Translations under genes and position numbers: made by a program
The notes under the pieces: generated by a model
Seen by the model: only the letters and a program-made list of their open reading frames with translations
What the model was told of the DNA's origin: nothing
Databases searched by the model: none
Shown: positions 21,597-33,612 of the stretch, in pieces
Layout of the letters: each line of letters starts with the position of its first letter
How positions within the stretch are numbered: position 1 is the stretch's first letter
Assembly (NCBI GenBank): GCA_037179515.1
Contig: JAXCGZ010007560.1
Coordinates: 62,001 to 126,000, forward strand
From: Halocaridina rubra
Taxonomy: Eukaryota > Arthropoda > Malacostraca > Decapoda > Atyidae
Length of the DNA stretch: 64,000 nucleotides
Direction of reading: 5' to 3'

Positions 21597-21976
21597 AAAA
21601 CCATGTTTCATGTGTGGTAAGGTAGGCCATTATCCCAGTGACAGGACAGTGTTCAGCAACTGACAAGATATGTAACAGTTGTGGATGCAAGGGTCATTCA
21701 GTAACATGTGTAGGTTCTGCAAAACAGAGAAACACATCAATTATACCTCAATTAAACCTGAAACAACAGAATGGTTATTCAGATGAGCCATCAAAGCAAT
21801 TAGATAGTAGTAAACCAGAATTTGCTCCTCAAATTAACTCTATAAGTAGCAAAGACAAGAGGTTAATGATCACAGTAAACATAAACAGTGTGCCGATTGT
21901 CATGCAGGTTGACACAGCAGCAGACGTCTCTGTGATTGTGACAGAGTGTTTCACTCAAAGTCAAAAGAGGCTGTAG
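21597..21976 (+). pseudogene. Gypsy B nucleocapsid and protease, copy 2
   Basis: Same organisation as copy 1: knuckle CNSCGCKGHSVTC and protease MQVDTAADVSVI, stop after QSQKRL. One Asp/Gly difference (QQNDYSD versus QQNGYSD) is visible between the copies. Confidence 0.78.
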
Positions 21977-21998
21977 TAGATTCCTTATTAGTTAATTA

Positions 21999-22222
21999 GC
22001 CTCCTGGCTAGTACAATGGTAATGCGCTGGCCTTGCATTTGCGAGGTCGACGGATCGCGCCTCGTCCAGGCAAGAGAGATTAAGCTGTTTACTGGGGAGG
22101 TTACTGCTGTGGCTGGCCACCACAGTGGGGGTTTGGGGCCTGTACCGGCTGGCGACCACCTTATGGGTCCTCCATGACCCGTTCCACCCATCCGTGGGTG
22201 GAGAATCTAAAACCAAAACATA
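21999..22222 (+). mobile_element. SINE S2, copy 2
   Basis: Duplicate of 9822-10045 with identical A and B boxes. Confidence 0.75.
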
Positions 22223-22240
22223 AGTTAATTTAGCAACTAT

Positions 22241-23331
22241 TAACTGTCTTTTTTTTCTTACTAATATAATTCTCACTCCTTGCATTTTGCAGATTATGAT
22301 AATTTACAATTTATATTTCTGCTTATAGCTAATTTTAAATACAATATCTTATTTAATATTCTTGTACATGTAGAAAGCATGATCCCAATATAAAAATCTC
22401 CCTCCTATTTCTCCTTTTTCTGCCTTTTTTTTCTCATGAACAGTACCATAATCCTAGCGAGTCTGTTAGATATTTTTTTACACAATTTTCTTATAATAAA
22501 ATGGCTCTTGCTGATAAATTTTTTATATTATAAAAATTGCTCTTGCTGATAATTTTGTTATAATTTGACCCTGCTGATATGTCATTAGCCTGTATAGATA
22601 CATTTCAGTAGCTTCTTTATTATTAGAATGGTTAAAATTCTGTCTCCTGCAATGTTCTAGAGATTGTTTGCTAGTAACATATTTTGCCCATAATATTTCT
22701 CGGTTTTTTATTTGCTTTCACTTGTTGCACCTAAATTACTGTCTCTCCCTTGCATCTCGGCCATAATTGCCTGCCAGGGACCACCACTACAGTAGCCTTC
22801 GAATATTTTACAAATGAGTTGCTTCTCTGGATATATATCCTACAGATGACATCACCAGGAGGGACATTAAATCGTCCTCATTTGGAGGGCAAACATCCCG
22901 GAGGCAAGATCTTGCCTCAGCAGTCAAGCTTACTTCAAACCTTTTTCATGTGGCGTCTTCACAGGAATTCATCTGGCACAAACAAGTGTCCTCTATTCTA
23001 CCCTGCCTGTGTGACAGAGGTGATTGACGAGTTGAGGCCAAAGTCTTGGCATCCGTCTGTGGTGCCGGGAATCAAAATCATGCTCACCACCACCAGGATT
23101 AGAGGCAGCATTTCATAAATTTAAATTTTAAATTTGTTCCCGCTTTCCAAAAATTAATTCAATTCTTTTTTAGTGTGTCCTTGCATTTCCAACATTAAGA
23201 GAAAGCTGAATTCTGAGTTTCATTTAACCAAGTACTGGTTTCACGGGTAACTTGCAAAATTAATAAATTTCCTGTCTGTTCGTGAGTTCAGTACTTTGAG
23301 TCCCCTCAGTAAAACAGAAACTTAACCACCT
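22241..23331 (+). repeat. LTR-X, spliced form, copy 2
   Basis: Duplicate of 10064-11155; the exon-exon-like junction AACAAG|TGTCC is at 22986/22987. Confidence 0.72.
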
Positions 23332-23342
23332 CCTTTCTTAAA

Positions 23343-24331
23343 GTGATGCCAGAACAGATGGCACACAAAATACCTAATTTGTCCATAGAAGCTTGCAATA
23401 AAGCTCTGTTGGATTACAATGCACACATCATAGAGGCAGTAGCACAGGATCTGCTCCTCACCATTGTGAAAGGCCAAGGCCAGATAATGGGTTTAGAATG
23501 GTTGAAACATTTTCAGTCAAAATGGTCGGAAATTTTGAAAGTTCTGAAGGTAGATTATAAAACTGTTACCCCTGTGAGTGATGTGTTTTCAGAATTTAAG
23601 GAGATATTTACTGAAGGATATGGCAGAGTAAAAGGACAAAGGTAACCTTAGTTCTGAAATCTGATGCAACCCCCAAGTTTTTTGCTCCTTGACCTATCCC
23701 ATTTGCTTTAAAGGCCTCAGTTGAACAGGAAATTAAAAGGTTAGAAGCAGAAGGCACATGGGAGAGAGTAATGTATTCAGACTGGGGAACCCCTTTAGTT
23801 CCAGTAGCAAAACAAGATGAAGGTGTCCGATTGTGTGGAAATTATAAGGTAACACTAAACCCACAGTTCAAGTAGCCCAATGCCCTCTACCCAGCCCTAC
23901 AAACATGTTTGCAGCACTAGGAGAATGTAAGGTCTTTTCAAAAATTGACCTAAAATATGCCTTTCAACAGTTAGTCATGGATGACAAGTCACAAAAATAC
24001 TGTACAATCAATACTCATTTAGGGCTATTTTGTCCCAAAAGTCTACCCCACGTGGAGTAGCCAGCAGTCCCGCAATATGGCAGCAAGCCATGGATAAGAT
24101 ATTCAATGGATTGCCTGGAGTATTTTGTTCGTTATTGACATATTAGTAGCAGGAAAGGACAAGAGTGAGCATCACGAAAAACTAGTAGCAGTATTGAAAC
24201 GCATCCAAGAAACTGAAATGAAAATAAAAAAGAGCAAATCTCATTTTAAAGTTTCAGCAATTGAATATTTAGGGTTCAAAATAACTGACCAGTCGGCAAA
24301 AGTGCCTGAAAATGTCAAGGAGCTACAGTAA
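23343..24331 (+). pseudogene. Gypsy B reverse transcriptase, copy 2
   Basis: Linker at 23343-23645, palm at about 23905-24040 with FSKIDLKYAFQQLVMDDKS continuing in frame to QKYCTINTHLGLF. This is the family reading and is lost in copy 1. A frameshift then leads to VIDILVAGKDKSEHHEK (one catalytic Asp missing, as in copy 1) and SHFKVSAIEYLGFKITDQ to 24331. Confidence 0.8.
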
Positions 24332-25055
24332 TTTTTAGGACTTGTGACATTTTACGGGAAGTTCATAAAAGACTTAGCTACCCTAGCAGAATCACTATAT
24401 CGACTGTTAAACAAAGACGTAGCATGGCACTGGTCAGTGGACTGTCAGTAGTTATTTGAGAAGATAAAAGCAGAAATAACTTATCCAAAGTTCCTGACGC
24501 ATTTCAGAATGGACTTCCCGGTAAAACTAGTATGTGACGCCTCACAGGTAGGCTTATGTGTAAGTATAGCTCATGTTATGCCCGATGGCACAGGAAGGCC
24601 AATTGCTTATGCATCTAGATAGTTGAATAAGGCAGAAAGAAACTATCACATATTGAAAAGAAGGGTCTTACACTAGTGTATGCTGTAAAGAAATTCCACA
24701 TATACCTATTTGGCAGGAAGGAATTTAAGTTAGTCACTGACCTCAAACCATTATTAGCCATTTTAGGTCCCAAAGCAAGTTTACCTACTCTAGTCGCTGC
24801 ACGACTACAAAGGTATGCTATTATTTTGGCAGCTTAATATACATTAGAGTACAAGTCTACTACCAAGATAGGAAATGGAGACGCACTATCTCGCTTACCT
24901 GTAGACGAAACTTCTACAGATCATGATGTCAGTATTTTGTTGTTAAACAGCTACAGCTTACCTATCACAGCTAAACATATATCTAAAAGCACAAAACAGG
25001 ATTCAATATTGTCCAAGATACTTCAGCATTTACTTACTGGTCGAGATTCAACAAT
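24332..25055 (+). pseudogene. Gypsy B RNase H region, copy 2
   Basis: Duplicate of 12157-12880 with the same stops; differences are single substitutions such as AEPLY to AESLY. Confidence 0.7.
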
Positions 25056-25057
25056 GA

Positions 25058-25910
25058 TTGGAAGAATGTAAACCATATGTGGCAGTATATTATGAACTTT
25101 GTGCGGAACAGGATTGCATATTACATGGGGTCAGAGTTGTTGTTCCTAAGCAGCATAGGGAACAAGTACTCATTGATCTACATGAGGATCACCAAGGCAT
25201 CGTAAGATTAAAAACAATAGCTAGAAGTTACATGTGGTGGCCGGGAATGAACAAGGACATTGAAATGTCTGTTCGGAAATGTATGACTTGTTCCATCAAT
25301 CAAAATAATCCAAAACCAGCACGTTTGCACCCCTGGGAATATCCTAGACATGCTTGGCAACGGCTACACATTGATTTTGCTGGCCCATTTCTTGGCTATT
25401 CTTACTTAATTGTTCTTGATGCTTACAGTAAATGGCCAGAGATCATTCCAATGCAGGCAACTACTTCACTTTGCACTATCAAAGCACTAATGCCGCTTTT
25501 TGCAGTCCATGGTCTGCCAGAGTGAATAGTATCTGATAATTGTCCTCAAGTTTTCTTCTCAGGAATTCAAAGATTTTTTTTTTAATGTAAATGGTATTCT
25601 ACACACCTTTTCTGCACCGTTTCATCCTGCCACAAATGGAGAGGCTGAAAATTTTGTCCAGACAATTAAGCATAATATGAAATGTCGACAAGCCTCCCAT
25701 ACTACTGTTCCTACTAGCATATGTAAGTTTCTCCTAAGTTATCGAACTACTCCGCATGCAACTATGGGTATGGTACCATCAGTTTCGTTGATGGGGAGGA
25801 GGATTAGGATGAAGTTGGATCTGATGTTGCCTGATTTTCTTAGTGATCAGCAGAACAAAGGCTGGACACAATTACAACATCAATCCAATATATCCCACTT
25901 TAAGCGGTAG
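25058..25910 (+). pseudogene. Gypsy B integrase, copy 2
   Basis: Zinc region and HIDFAGPF in 25058-25525, then the same stop and T-run frameshift. The C-terminal part 25677-25910 (LLSYRTTPHATMGMVPSVSL, GRRIRMKLDLMLPDF) remains open here because the G missing from copy 1 is present. Confidence 0.8.
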
Positions 25911-26676
25911 CTTACAACACCAAAGGGAGATCAGACCCATTCAACCTTCATCTTCAGTACTTGTACAATCATACACAACACCAGACAAGTGGATGTCTGG
26001 AGAAATTACATGAAAGGTTGGGAATATGCTTTATGATGTTCAAGTACATGGGAATGTAATGAAGAGACAAGACACACTGATCAGCTAAAGCCTTCTTGGT
26101 CTGACACAATAGGCACCACCTCTCAGCAGATCAGTCTGATACTGAACAAACTCTTCATCCCAGAAATACAGTGGAACCAGCCACGAACACAGAGGTTTCA
26201 TTCTCAACAGACACGTTAACAGTGCCTTTTCCCCAGAGTCCAGTTGCACGCAGGGTACTTCCTGATAGGGCAACCAGGGGAATAGCTCCTAAGAAATTAG
26301 ATTTGTAATCATGCATGATATTATGATAATATAGATATTAAGACAAGATATATATTGCATATACCCATTCATGTACTTGAAGCTCTTTTAAGGGGGAAGG
26401 AAGTGATACCCCTTTAACTAGTGTTGAGTTTTCTATTGCACACTTAGGAAGTGTTTTCTGTTATTTAGGCTTGACAACCATAAATAGTATGTTTCGATCC
26501 TTCATAAAAGGGTTTTGATCCTTTTTACAAGTGTATCAGTATTATCCAGTATTTTTTATTGTTCTCATGTCATTGATGTAGTTTGTTTAGTTTAGCAAAT
26601 ATACTCTTCTACAAATGGCGTAACAAAATAAAAGCAGTTACAGTACAGTAAGAAACAACAGAAACGAGGTACAATA
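25911..26676 (+). repeat. Gypsy B 3' end, polypurine tract and presumed 3' LTR, copy 2
   Basis: Polypurine tract AAGGGGGAAGGAAG ends at 26403 and is followed by TGATACCCC. Duplicate of 13736-14500. Confidence 0.6.
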
Positions 26677-26746
26677 CTGTATTTATATATTTAGGTATAT
26701 ATAGTATAAAATGTTTAACACATTTAAACAGAAATTAACAAACTAA

Positions 26747-26748
<2 letters not shown>

Positions 26749-26810
<62 letters not shown>
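26749..26810. repeat. (ATT)n microsatellite, copy 2
   Basis: Longer counterpart of 14569-14622. Confidence 0.97.
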
Positions 26811-26811
<1 letters not shown>

Positions 26812-27408
26812 AGGACAACTAAAACATTCACTGGAAAGAAACAACTTGTTTACTTTCCAAGTTACTACACCATGGAAATAAGTAACCCATATCCCAATAA
26901 ACTGAAAATGCACACTTCTTAACCCAAAATTTTAACTGTATATTATATTACTTAATTTTAATTACATAAGAAGTATAAAATATATAAAAGTGCACATGAA
27001 AATACATAAAAAATGTAAATAAGAGACATTACAAAGACTACTCTGATGTACAAGAACTTTAACAGTTTTGTTATATATTCTCAAGTATGTGAATAATAAA
27101 CATATAATAGTTAAAAGTATTCCAGCACAAATATATAAAAAAATAACTTTTCTAAAAGGTACACAGTATAATGAGGGCTATTTCATTTAGTGGATTATAG
27201 CAGCATCTGCACACTAAAAATCTTAGAGATTCAGTAATTCCATGTTACTCAGCTGTTTTAATAGTGAATATCTCTTGCACTTTACCACTGCATATGTCCA
27301 TCTCACTATAGGGCACAGAAAATTGGTTTTACCCCACAGATGTCAATTTGTACTTAATCAAAGCTTATACATATTTTACTTATAAATATCCTTTTCTTGT
27401 ATATGTGG
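26811..27408. other. AT-rich stretch with no recognised feature (copy 2)
   Basis: Duplicate of 14623-15220; nothing else was recognised. Confidence 0.5.
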
Positions 27409-27739
27409 ACTACTCAAGAAGTCCAGATCTACTTTCTAATGAATTTAAAAATAAATTTACATATAATAATGACAATCTCATTTCATGGTAAAGGCAGGTG
27501 CATCCATCCTCCACACAATAATATCCATATAATAATACTGCTGCCAAAGGATTACATATTATAATCATTCTAGAATCATCCAAAATTTTAACCTTCTTAG
27601 TGGAGTGCATGACATCCTTTTTACTGCATGAATTATGAAAATACTTATGGTCGTTGAAGACTTGTAGTCTTTATATTTTCAGGTCTTCATACAGTAGATT
27701 TATTTTTGGTGTCCGTTAATCAATCTTCATCATGAGCTC
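27409..27739 (-). CDS. Terminal exon of the tail gene (copy 2, proximal)
   Basis: Minus-strand acceptor CCTAACAG is at 27747-27740. With the leftover T of the 28276 exon, the first possible codon is TGA. Use of the AG three bases further on gives a five-residue end before TGA. An AATAAA lies on the minus strand at about 27704-27699. As the copy nearest to the upstream exons it is the likelier functional terminus. The 3' limit given is arbitrary. Confidence 0.55.
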
Positions 27740-27792
27740 CTGTTAGGTAAAGAAAACAAAAATAGGATTAATATAAAAAATCATAAAAGATA

Positions 27793-27986
27793 GTAGTCAC
27801 CGTGGCTCAAGCGGTAGTGTCCGCGACTCTGAGGCATCAGGTCGAGGGTTCGCGCCCCGTCACGGTCTGAGGTTAGCACTCAGGGTAACGATTACATCTG
27901 CCAAAACAAGTCCTTCACAAGAAGGCAACCGTCCTTGCCCTTGGTTGAAAAGGGAATCTGTGACGTAAAACCGGGACATCAGAATT
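27793..27986 (+). mobile_element. SINE S1 in the terminal intron, copy 2
   Basis: Duplicate of 15605-15798 with the same flanking ATAAAAGATA repeats. Confidence 0.88.
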
Positions 27987-28275
27987 ATAAAAGATACTAA
28001 ACTATTTAAAATAACATTCATCAAATAAATTCCTTTGATATATAGTTTACTATCAGGTGATTTTTTATTTCTCATTAATTAAGTACTCTCTTACTTCAAA
28101 ATAGGAAAGACTCCAGCTAAACTGCTCAAGGAATAATTGTTCAAATATCAATAAGGAAAGGGTTTTTTCACGGTTTTCACCTGATTAATACTTTGACCAT
28201 AAGAAAATGGCAAACACTAACATAGCAAGCATTTTTTTTTAGTAGATATGTTATTATACAAGACTTCAAACTTAC

Positions 28276-28431
28276 AAATTACTGTTTCAGGATCATCAGT
28301 TTTGATTTTCCGTGTGAGTGAATTGGTTCTTGCTTCCGGGAATGGGGATAACACTTCATCTTCTGACTTTCCCCTCTCTTCCATACCTTCTTCTTTCTCA
28401 TTGTCTTTCTTGTCTTCAGAATCTAGATCAG
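28276..28431 (-). CDS. Acidic penultimate exon of the tail gene (copy 2)
   Basis: 156-bp exon, phase 1 at both ends, donor GTAAGTT at 28275-28269 and acceptor TTTAG at right. It encodes a charged Glu/Lys/Asp-rich segment followed by PFPEARTNSLTRKIKTDD. It joins upstream to 28594-28705 with a split Ala codon. No domain is recognised; the composition suggests a disordered C-terminal region. Confidence 0.68.
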
Positions 28432-28593
28432 CTAAAGTATTGGGTAAATTGTTAATAGAGATGATTGTTTTAATTATTTTTTGGAAAATATAAGCTATAA
28501 AACAATAATTAAGGAACTTTAGTGCATGATACAAAAAGATTATTGGCATTTATCACTAAATACATGTAAGCTTGGATTCATAATTGAACTTAC

Positions 28594-28705
28594 CATCAGC
28601 ATTGGCACTGCTGTCATGAAAAATTGAAGTCTGAATAGAGCACTGACTGGGACTGTTACGAATTGCTTTATCAAAGCCAATATCAAAGCCACTTGCTGTT
28701 GAGAG
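28594..28705 (-). CDS. Antepenultimate exon of the tail gene (copy 2)
   Basis: 112-bp exon, phase 0 in, phase 1 out, with acceptor TTTAACAG and donor GTAAGTTC. It encodes LSTASGFDIGFDKAIRNSPS and on to SSANAD. Upstream it accepts the phase-0 donor of the exon at 32674-32798, so the reading frame is continuous across the duplication boundary. Confidence 0.65.
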
Positions 28706-29070
28706 CTGTTAAATGATCAAGTCAATAATTTAAAAGCATAACATGATGTATTTATCTAAGTGGCAACATATACCTTCGAAAATGATTTTTTTTCCCACTT
28801 ACAAAACGAAAATGCAAATTCTGGTAAAGAAGCTTAGAAGCTAAAATACTTCTACTGTATTGAATATGATTACTGTATATAGAACATATATGAAATCTCG
28901 CTTAGCAAACACAAGAATGCCATTCAGGCATAAAAAAAATAGATATGTGAAGCAATATTTAGATGACATGTGAGGCCTAAGTATGAATGCGCAGCACCCT
29001 TCCAGCATCTGCACTTGAAAAAAAGATATAAACAAAATAGAAGAAAATTTGAAGGAGAAATTATTACAAC

Positions 29071-29373
29071 TACAGTGTTCCCTCCCTTATTGCGGTAGTT
29101 CAGTTCCGGGACCCGACGCGAACCAGGAAAACCACAAAGTAGGATCAGCCTTTAAGAAAAGAAAGAAAAAAAAGATGATTATGACACCAGGACAGGCCAA
29201 AATTGATAAAATAAAACGGCCTTTATCAGGCTGTAAAGAGACACAGAGATGGAGAGTGTAATGGCCTGTCAGATGTGAAGGGATTATAAAAGATGTGTAA
29301 TGAATATCCAGCTCTCTGCTGGGTTTACTATACCTCTGCATTACTTTCATGACGTCTATTCTAAAAATTCTCC

Positions 29374-29435
<62 letters not shown>

Positions 29436-29514
29436 ATTATTATTATTATTATTGGCAACAATAATTTTCCTTTGATGATGATTGGGGAGATTATTATTAT
29501 TATTATTATTATTA

Positions 29515-29566
<52 letters not shown>

Positions 29567-29669
29567 CATTATTATTATTACCAACATTATTACTACGAAT
29601 TCGTAATTAAACCATTATTTTTACTATAAAAAATGTAGTTTTGGTTGAATGAACAAGAGTTACTTAAAG

Positions 29670-29722
<53 letters not shown>
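29071..29722 (+). mobile_element. R element copy 3 (right end of the duplication)
   Basis: Left terminus TACAGTGTTCCCTCCC at 29071, ATT tracts (about 29375-29452 and 29491-29580) and CT tract (29672-29722). It matches R copy 2 almost perfectly up to the CT tract and then diverges into TTCTACCCAACCCCCC. Long poly-Ile readings here are microsatellite translations. Confidence 0.75.
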
Positions 29723-29725
<3 letters not shown>

Positions 29726-29829
29726 ACCCAACCCCCCACACTCTCTTTGTCCCAGCCAACTAGGGAGGGGCACTTTACACAGTTATTAAAAGTAAATAAA
29801 CCAACAGATGTACAAACAATGATGAGCCC

Positions 29830-29904
29830 TTAATAATAATAATAATAATGATGATGATAATAATCTCCACAATCATCATCAAAGGAAAATTATTGTTGCC
29901 AATG

Positions 29905-29980
<76 letters not shown>

Positions 29981-30292
29981 GATCTAAGCAGAATTATTGG
30001 AATAGACATCATGAAAGTAATGCAGAGGTATATTAAAACCCAGCAGAGAGCTGGATAATCATTACACATCTTTTATAATCTCTTCACATTTGACAGGTCA
30101 TTACACTCTCCATCTCTGTTTCTCTTTACAACCTGATAAAGTCTGTTTTATTTTATAATTTTTTGGCCCATCCTGGTGGCACAATAATCTTAAAAAAAAT
30201 AAATAAATAAATGAAATAAAAAATATTAAAAAAATGCGATACAGTGAGAACGCGAACCAAGAAACGCGAATAACCGGGGGAACACTGTATAT
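29830..30292 (-). mobile_element. R element copy 4, inverted
   Basis: Inverted relative to copy 3: AATCTCCACAATCATCATCA and GGAAAATTATTGTTGCCAAT mirror 29458-29493. A long (AAT)n tract (about 29906-29979) follows. The terminal motif GGGGGAACACTGTA ends at about 30292. Together with copy 3 it forms a large imperfect inverted repeat around a short spacer. Confidence 0.75.
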
Positions 30293-30637
30293 ATAAATTG
30301 GAGCAATTTGCATAATATGGTTCACTATGAAATTATAATGTAAATATCTAATGTGCTTATGTGATTTTCAGGAAAGAAACACAGGAATAGTATTTACCCA
30401 TTTAAATCTCCTCATAAAGTAGAGAACAGGACAGCAGAACATTGTCACATCTTACACCTCACCATGAATATCCCCTAAACACACATAGCTCAAAGCCTTA
30501 GAGTAGGAAAAAGTATCATCATTGTCATTTAAACAACATATCACAGACTTCAAAAACAATCTGACTCCAAGACTTAATACCCTCAGCTCACTAGGCCATA
30601 CAACAGTCAGACACAACGAAGAAGTTACTGTCACAGT
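30293..30637. other. Intronic stretch, nothing recognised
   Basis: No coding or repeat signature was recognised here except the direct repeat AAGTTACTGTCACAGT at its right edge (30622-30637), which is the target duplication of the next feature. Confidence 0.5.
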
Positions 30638-30700
30638 CTTCTTCTTCTTCGTCTACATCCTTTCCCACTTCTATGTGGGGTCGATGTTTCCGGCCAGTTA
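30638..30700 (-). mobile_element. 63-bp RTE 3'-end insertion with 16-bp target duplication
   Basis: TTCTTCTTCTTCGTCTACAT and the following bases up to GGCCAGTTA match the 3' end of the RTE element at 34367-34425. The fragment is bracketed by a perfect 16-bp repeat AAGTTACTGTCACAGT at 30622-30637 and 30701-30716. This is an extreme case of 5' truncation during target-primed reverse transcription. Confidence 0.85.
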
Positions 30701-31059
30701 AAGTTACTGTCACAGTATACAAACAATATACAGAATATGATCAATGATGGAACATGCATGCCCTACCTGGGATTTCAACCTTACTAATAATACACATCGC
30801 TATACCCTACAGACTACGTTAAATAAAGCCTGGAAAATAATCACAGGCTGCACTGCTACTATACCAACAGACCACTTACATAAAAAAAGCATAATCTCAA
30901 AGTCAAAGATCATCCCGATATGAAAAGTAAATTGATAATTGACCTGCCTCCACAAACCAACTCCATCCCTTTCCCTACATGGCAGAACATCCACACATGC
31001 ACACCATGGATCACTAAAATAATTCACATACAGTCTTCCAACTTTTTGTTAATGGAATG

Positions 31060-32130
31060 ACATGGCTTAAGAAAAGACAGGTCTTTGCTAACAAATTTAC
31101 CAGAATTTCATGATGAGATAAACCTAATCTTAGAGGAAGGAGAGGGCTGGGCAGATTACATATTCTTGAAATTTCAGAAGGTATTTGATATCGTCCCACA
31201 TGGAAGACTCATTAAGAAGCTGCATGTATTGGCAAGAATACACAGCAATGTCTTGAGTGGAGAAAAACAATTTTAGAAGAAAGAAAGCAGAAGGTCAGAG
31301 TAGTAGATGCAGCATCTGAATGGAGAAAGCATAGCAATGAGGTTGCATAGGTATTAGTTTATGGGTCAGTTTTGTTCCTTATATGTGTAAATGATCAGAG
31401 AAGTCTGTGAATCCATTTTTAAATATGTCTGCAGATGATGAAGACTGTGAGAGAGTATGAAATGAAAATAGAGGCAGAGAACTTCAAGAAAACATAAATG
31501 GCCAATATGAGGGATCGGATGAGTGGCCAATGATATTCAACACTCCAAAATGTAATGTAATGAGATGAGCAAAAGCACTACAATGCCTATGTTTGCATAT
31601 TCGAAAGCAAGAGAGGAACTTGAAGCATCTGTAGAGAAAAATATCTAGGGGTAGATGCATTGCAGATTTTTCTCCGAAAATGCATATACAGTATATACAA
31701 TATATGGCATAGTAAGGGTAGCCTTCTTAGAAAACATAAAGGTGGTCATCAGGCATATGTTCAGAAATATTTTCATGATTTCTATGAGGCCTTAGCTTGA
31801 GTATTCAGCACCTTTCAGGAATCTGCACTTGAAAGAACATATATAAATTGGAGAAAGTTCAGACATGCTACGAAGCTGGTGACAGAGATACATAATCTTG
31901 GTTATGAGATTAGGCTGAAGGAGTTAGACTTACTATTACTCGAAGCTAATGGAAAGAGGGGGGATAAGGTAAGTGTTTTTAAATTCCTTCATGGTGTTGA
32001 CAAAGTGGATCAGGAGTGATATTTTGATATGGCAAGTTCCAGACTCTAGAGGTCACAGTCTGATGTTCCATATTAAAGCTTCATTGCAGGATATACGGAA
32101 GTACATCTTTAGTGTAAGAATAGTTTTACA
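31060..32130 (+). mobile_element. Old, heavily mutated N1 LINE copy
   Basis: Degenerate copy of the N1 family: LILEEGEGWADYIFL, DIVPHGRLIKKLHVLARI and later blocks line up with the RT of the 52079 and 58264 copies. It has many stops and indels and lacks a clear 3' end. By eye it is far more diverged than the 41-47 kb copies. Confidence 0.75.
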
Positions 32131-32673
32131 AGCATCTGCCTCTTTCCCATGAACACAAATAGTAAAATACAAATATTGCTGTCTCCTCTCCTTTGCCCAC
32201 TACAAACCACTCTCCAGAATCATAATCAAAGCCAATTAATTCTCCATTCATTGCAGTCATTCACTTACAATGCACAGCCTCCCGACATCTATCCTTCCGA
32301 ATCTCTCTTTCCTCATATAGACAGTCCACATAGCCAAGTTACAATGTGCGAATAAACCAGGTCTTCTGAGCCATCAGAGAGGCTGGATGACTAAGCAGAT
32401 GATGCCTGTTAAGGATGTATCACGTCACCTAATATTATCAAACATATTATGGAAGACTGCAACACACAGTTACATAATGCCAACAATACAAAATACACTC
32501 TCTGAGAGCTCTGTGCAATAGCCTCGAATTGGCCGAGGTCTTTTTTAGGGACTCAGAGCCACTCGGCCAAGCTGATTAGAGAAAGACAACAGCAACAACC
32601 CATTTTTTGTAAAGCTATCAACAGATACAGAATTACCAATGCAATAATAAACTACATGAGCATAGAATTTTAC
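32131..32673. other. Intronic stretch, nothing recognised
   Basis: No gene is recognised. A small inverted repeat (TTGGCCGAG at about 32530-32538, CTCGGCCAA at about 32563-32571) is the only local structure noticed. Confidence 0.5.
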
Positions 32674-32798
32674 CTTCTTAAATCGCACAATCTGCACATT
32701 TCTTTCTTTACTTGTTAATGGTGTAGTTTCACTGTTTTCATCATCATCCTCTATGATTTCCAGTTTTTGGGGCACTTCTTCTTTGCCATCATCAGCAG
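32674..32798 (-). CDS. Acidic exon of the tail gene
   Basis: 125-bp exon with acceptor AAGGTTTAG at right and donor GTAAAATT at left. It enters in phase 1 (split Ala codon) and leaves in phase 0. It encodes an acidic segment (KEEVPQKLEIIEDDDENSET) followed by TPLTSKERNVQIVRFKK. It joins in frame to the exons at 33227 and 28594. Confidence 0.65.
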
Positions 32799-33226
32799 CT
32801 AAACCTTACAAATGTGATAAAATACAAAAACTGTTAAAATCCTGCAACCGAAAAACAATATAATTCGTCAGCCACAGCTTACTTCTTGAATAAATTCTAG
32901 ACTTCAAATAGATATTAACAAACATAGGAGGTCCTCGACTTACTTCACAGTTCCTTTCCTTAAGACTTGTCATTACCCCATTTTCCACGTAAGTTGGAAC
33001 ACCTATGCCAGCATCTACATCATCCACCTATGCTAATGAAGTAGAAAAGTTTCCCCCTCTTCCATGCATTTCACTATCTCTAATTTCACTTCCATGGTGA
33101 TAGTTTTCCTTTTTTTTCAAAATAATTTATTGGAGCTGTATCTTAACCATGAAACATCACAATTCAAGGACATCGTAAACCGAGGACACCCTGTACTCTA
33201 AAAATATTTGTCTTAAATAATTTCAC

Positions 33227-33410
33227 CTTCTATATCACGTCTCTTAATTTTTATAAGAATGGGTTCATCTTCATTTTCTGACGTGGTTCTATTTCTGTTG
33301 TAATATGGACTGTGCCTGCCATTTCGGTCACGACTGTTAGGAATGAGCTTAGGACTTGCTTTTCCGGGATTAATGAGCGACTCTTGAGACATTTGGAAGA
33401 CTTCACTACC
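33227..33410 (-). CDS. Ser/Arg/Asn-rich exon of the tail gene
   Basis: 184-bp exon with a strong acceptor GAATTTGTTTTGCAG at right and donor GTGAAATT at left; phase 0 in, phase 1 out. It encodes GSEVFQMSQESLINPGKASP, RNGRHSPYYNRNRTTS and DEPILIKIKRRDIE. No known domain is recognised. The Ser-rich, basic character fits a phosphorylatable cytosolic tail. Confidence 0.68.
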
Positions 33411-33612
33411 CTGCAAAACAAATTCATATCTATTTGAGTTTATTTGGAAGAAAGAACAAACATAAAGTTATTCATCTGTGAACAGCAGATTGTTTTCAGG
33501 AAATACTAATGTTATTTAGCAGCTATTTAAATTCAAAAGTACGGTTTCCAGCCTACAACTCACTTAGATTGTTACAATTTAATGAATCATATGAAAGCAT
33601 GGATAGCTTTAC
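33411..33612. other. Intronic stretch, nothing recognised
   Basis: AT-rich intron sequence between the 33227 exon and the palindrome. Confidence 0.5.

Larger units (their letters stand above)
21482..26403 (+). mobile_element. Ty3/Gypsy retrotransposon B, copy 2
   Basis: Duplicate of 9305-14227 with the same missing 5' end, the same nested SINE and LTR-X, and the same stops. It keeps two positions in the ancestral frame (RT near 23990 and integrase near 25817) where copy 1 carries single-base indels. Confidence 0.88.
17495..29722. repeat. Tandem segmental duplication, copy 2
   Basis: Direct repeat of 6638-17494, about 12.2 kb including a private 1,325-bp LINE. It ends at the CT tract of R copy 3 (29672-29722), after which similarity to copy 1 stops. 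Confidence 0.95.

Noticed and set aside
29087..29606. Long poly-Ile/Leu reading frames on both strands
   Set aside because: They are translations of (ATT)n microsatellites.
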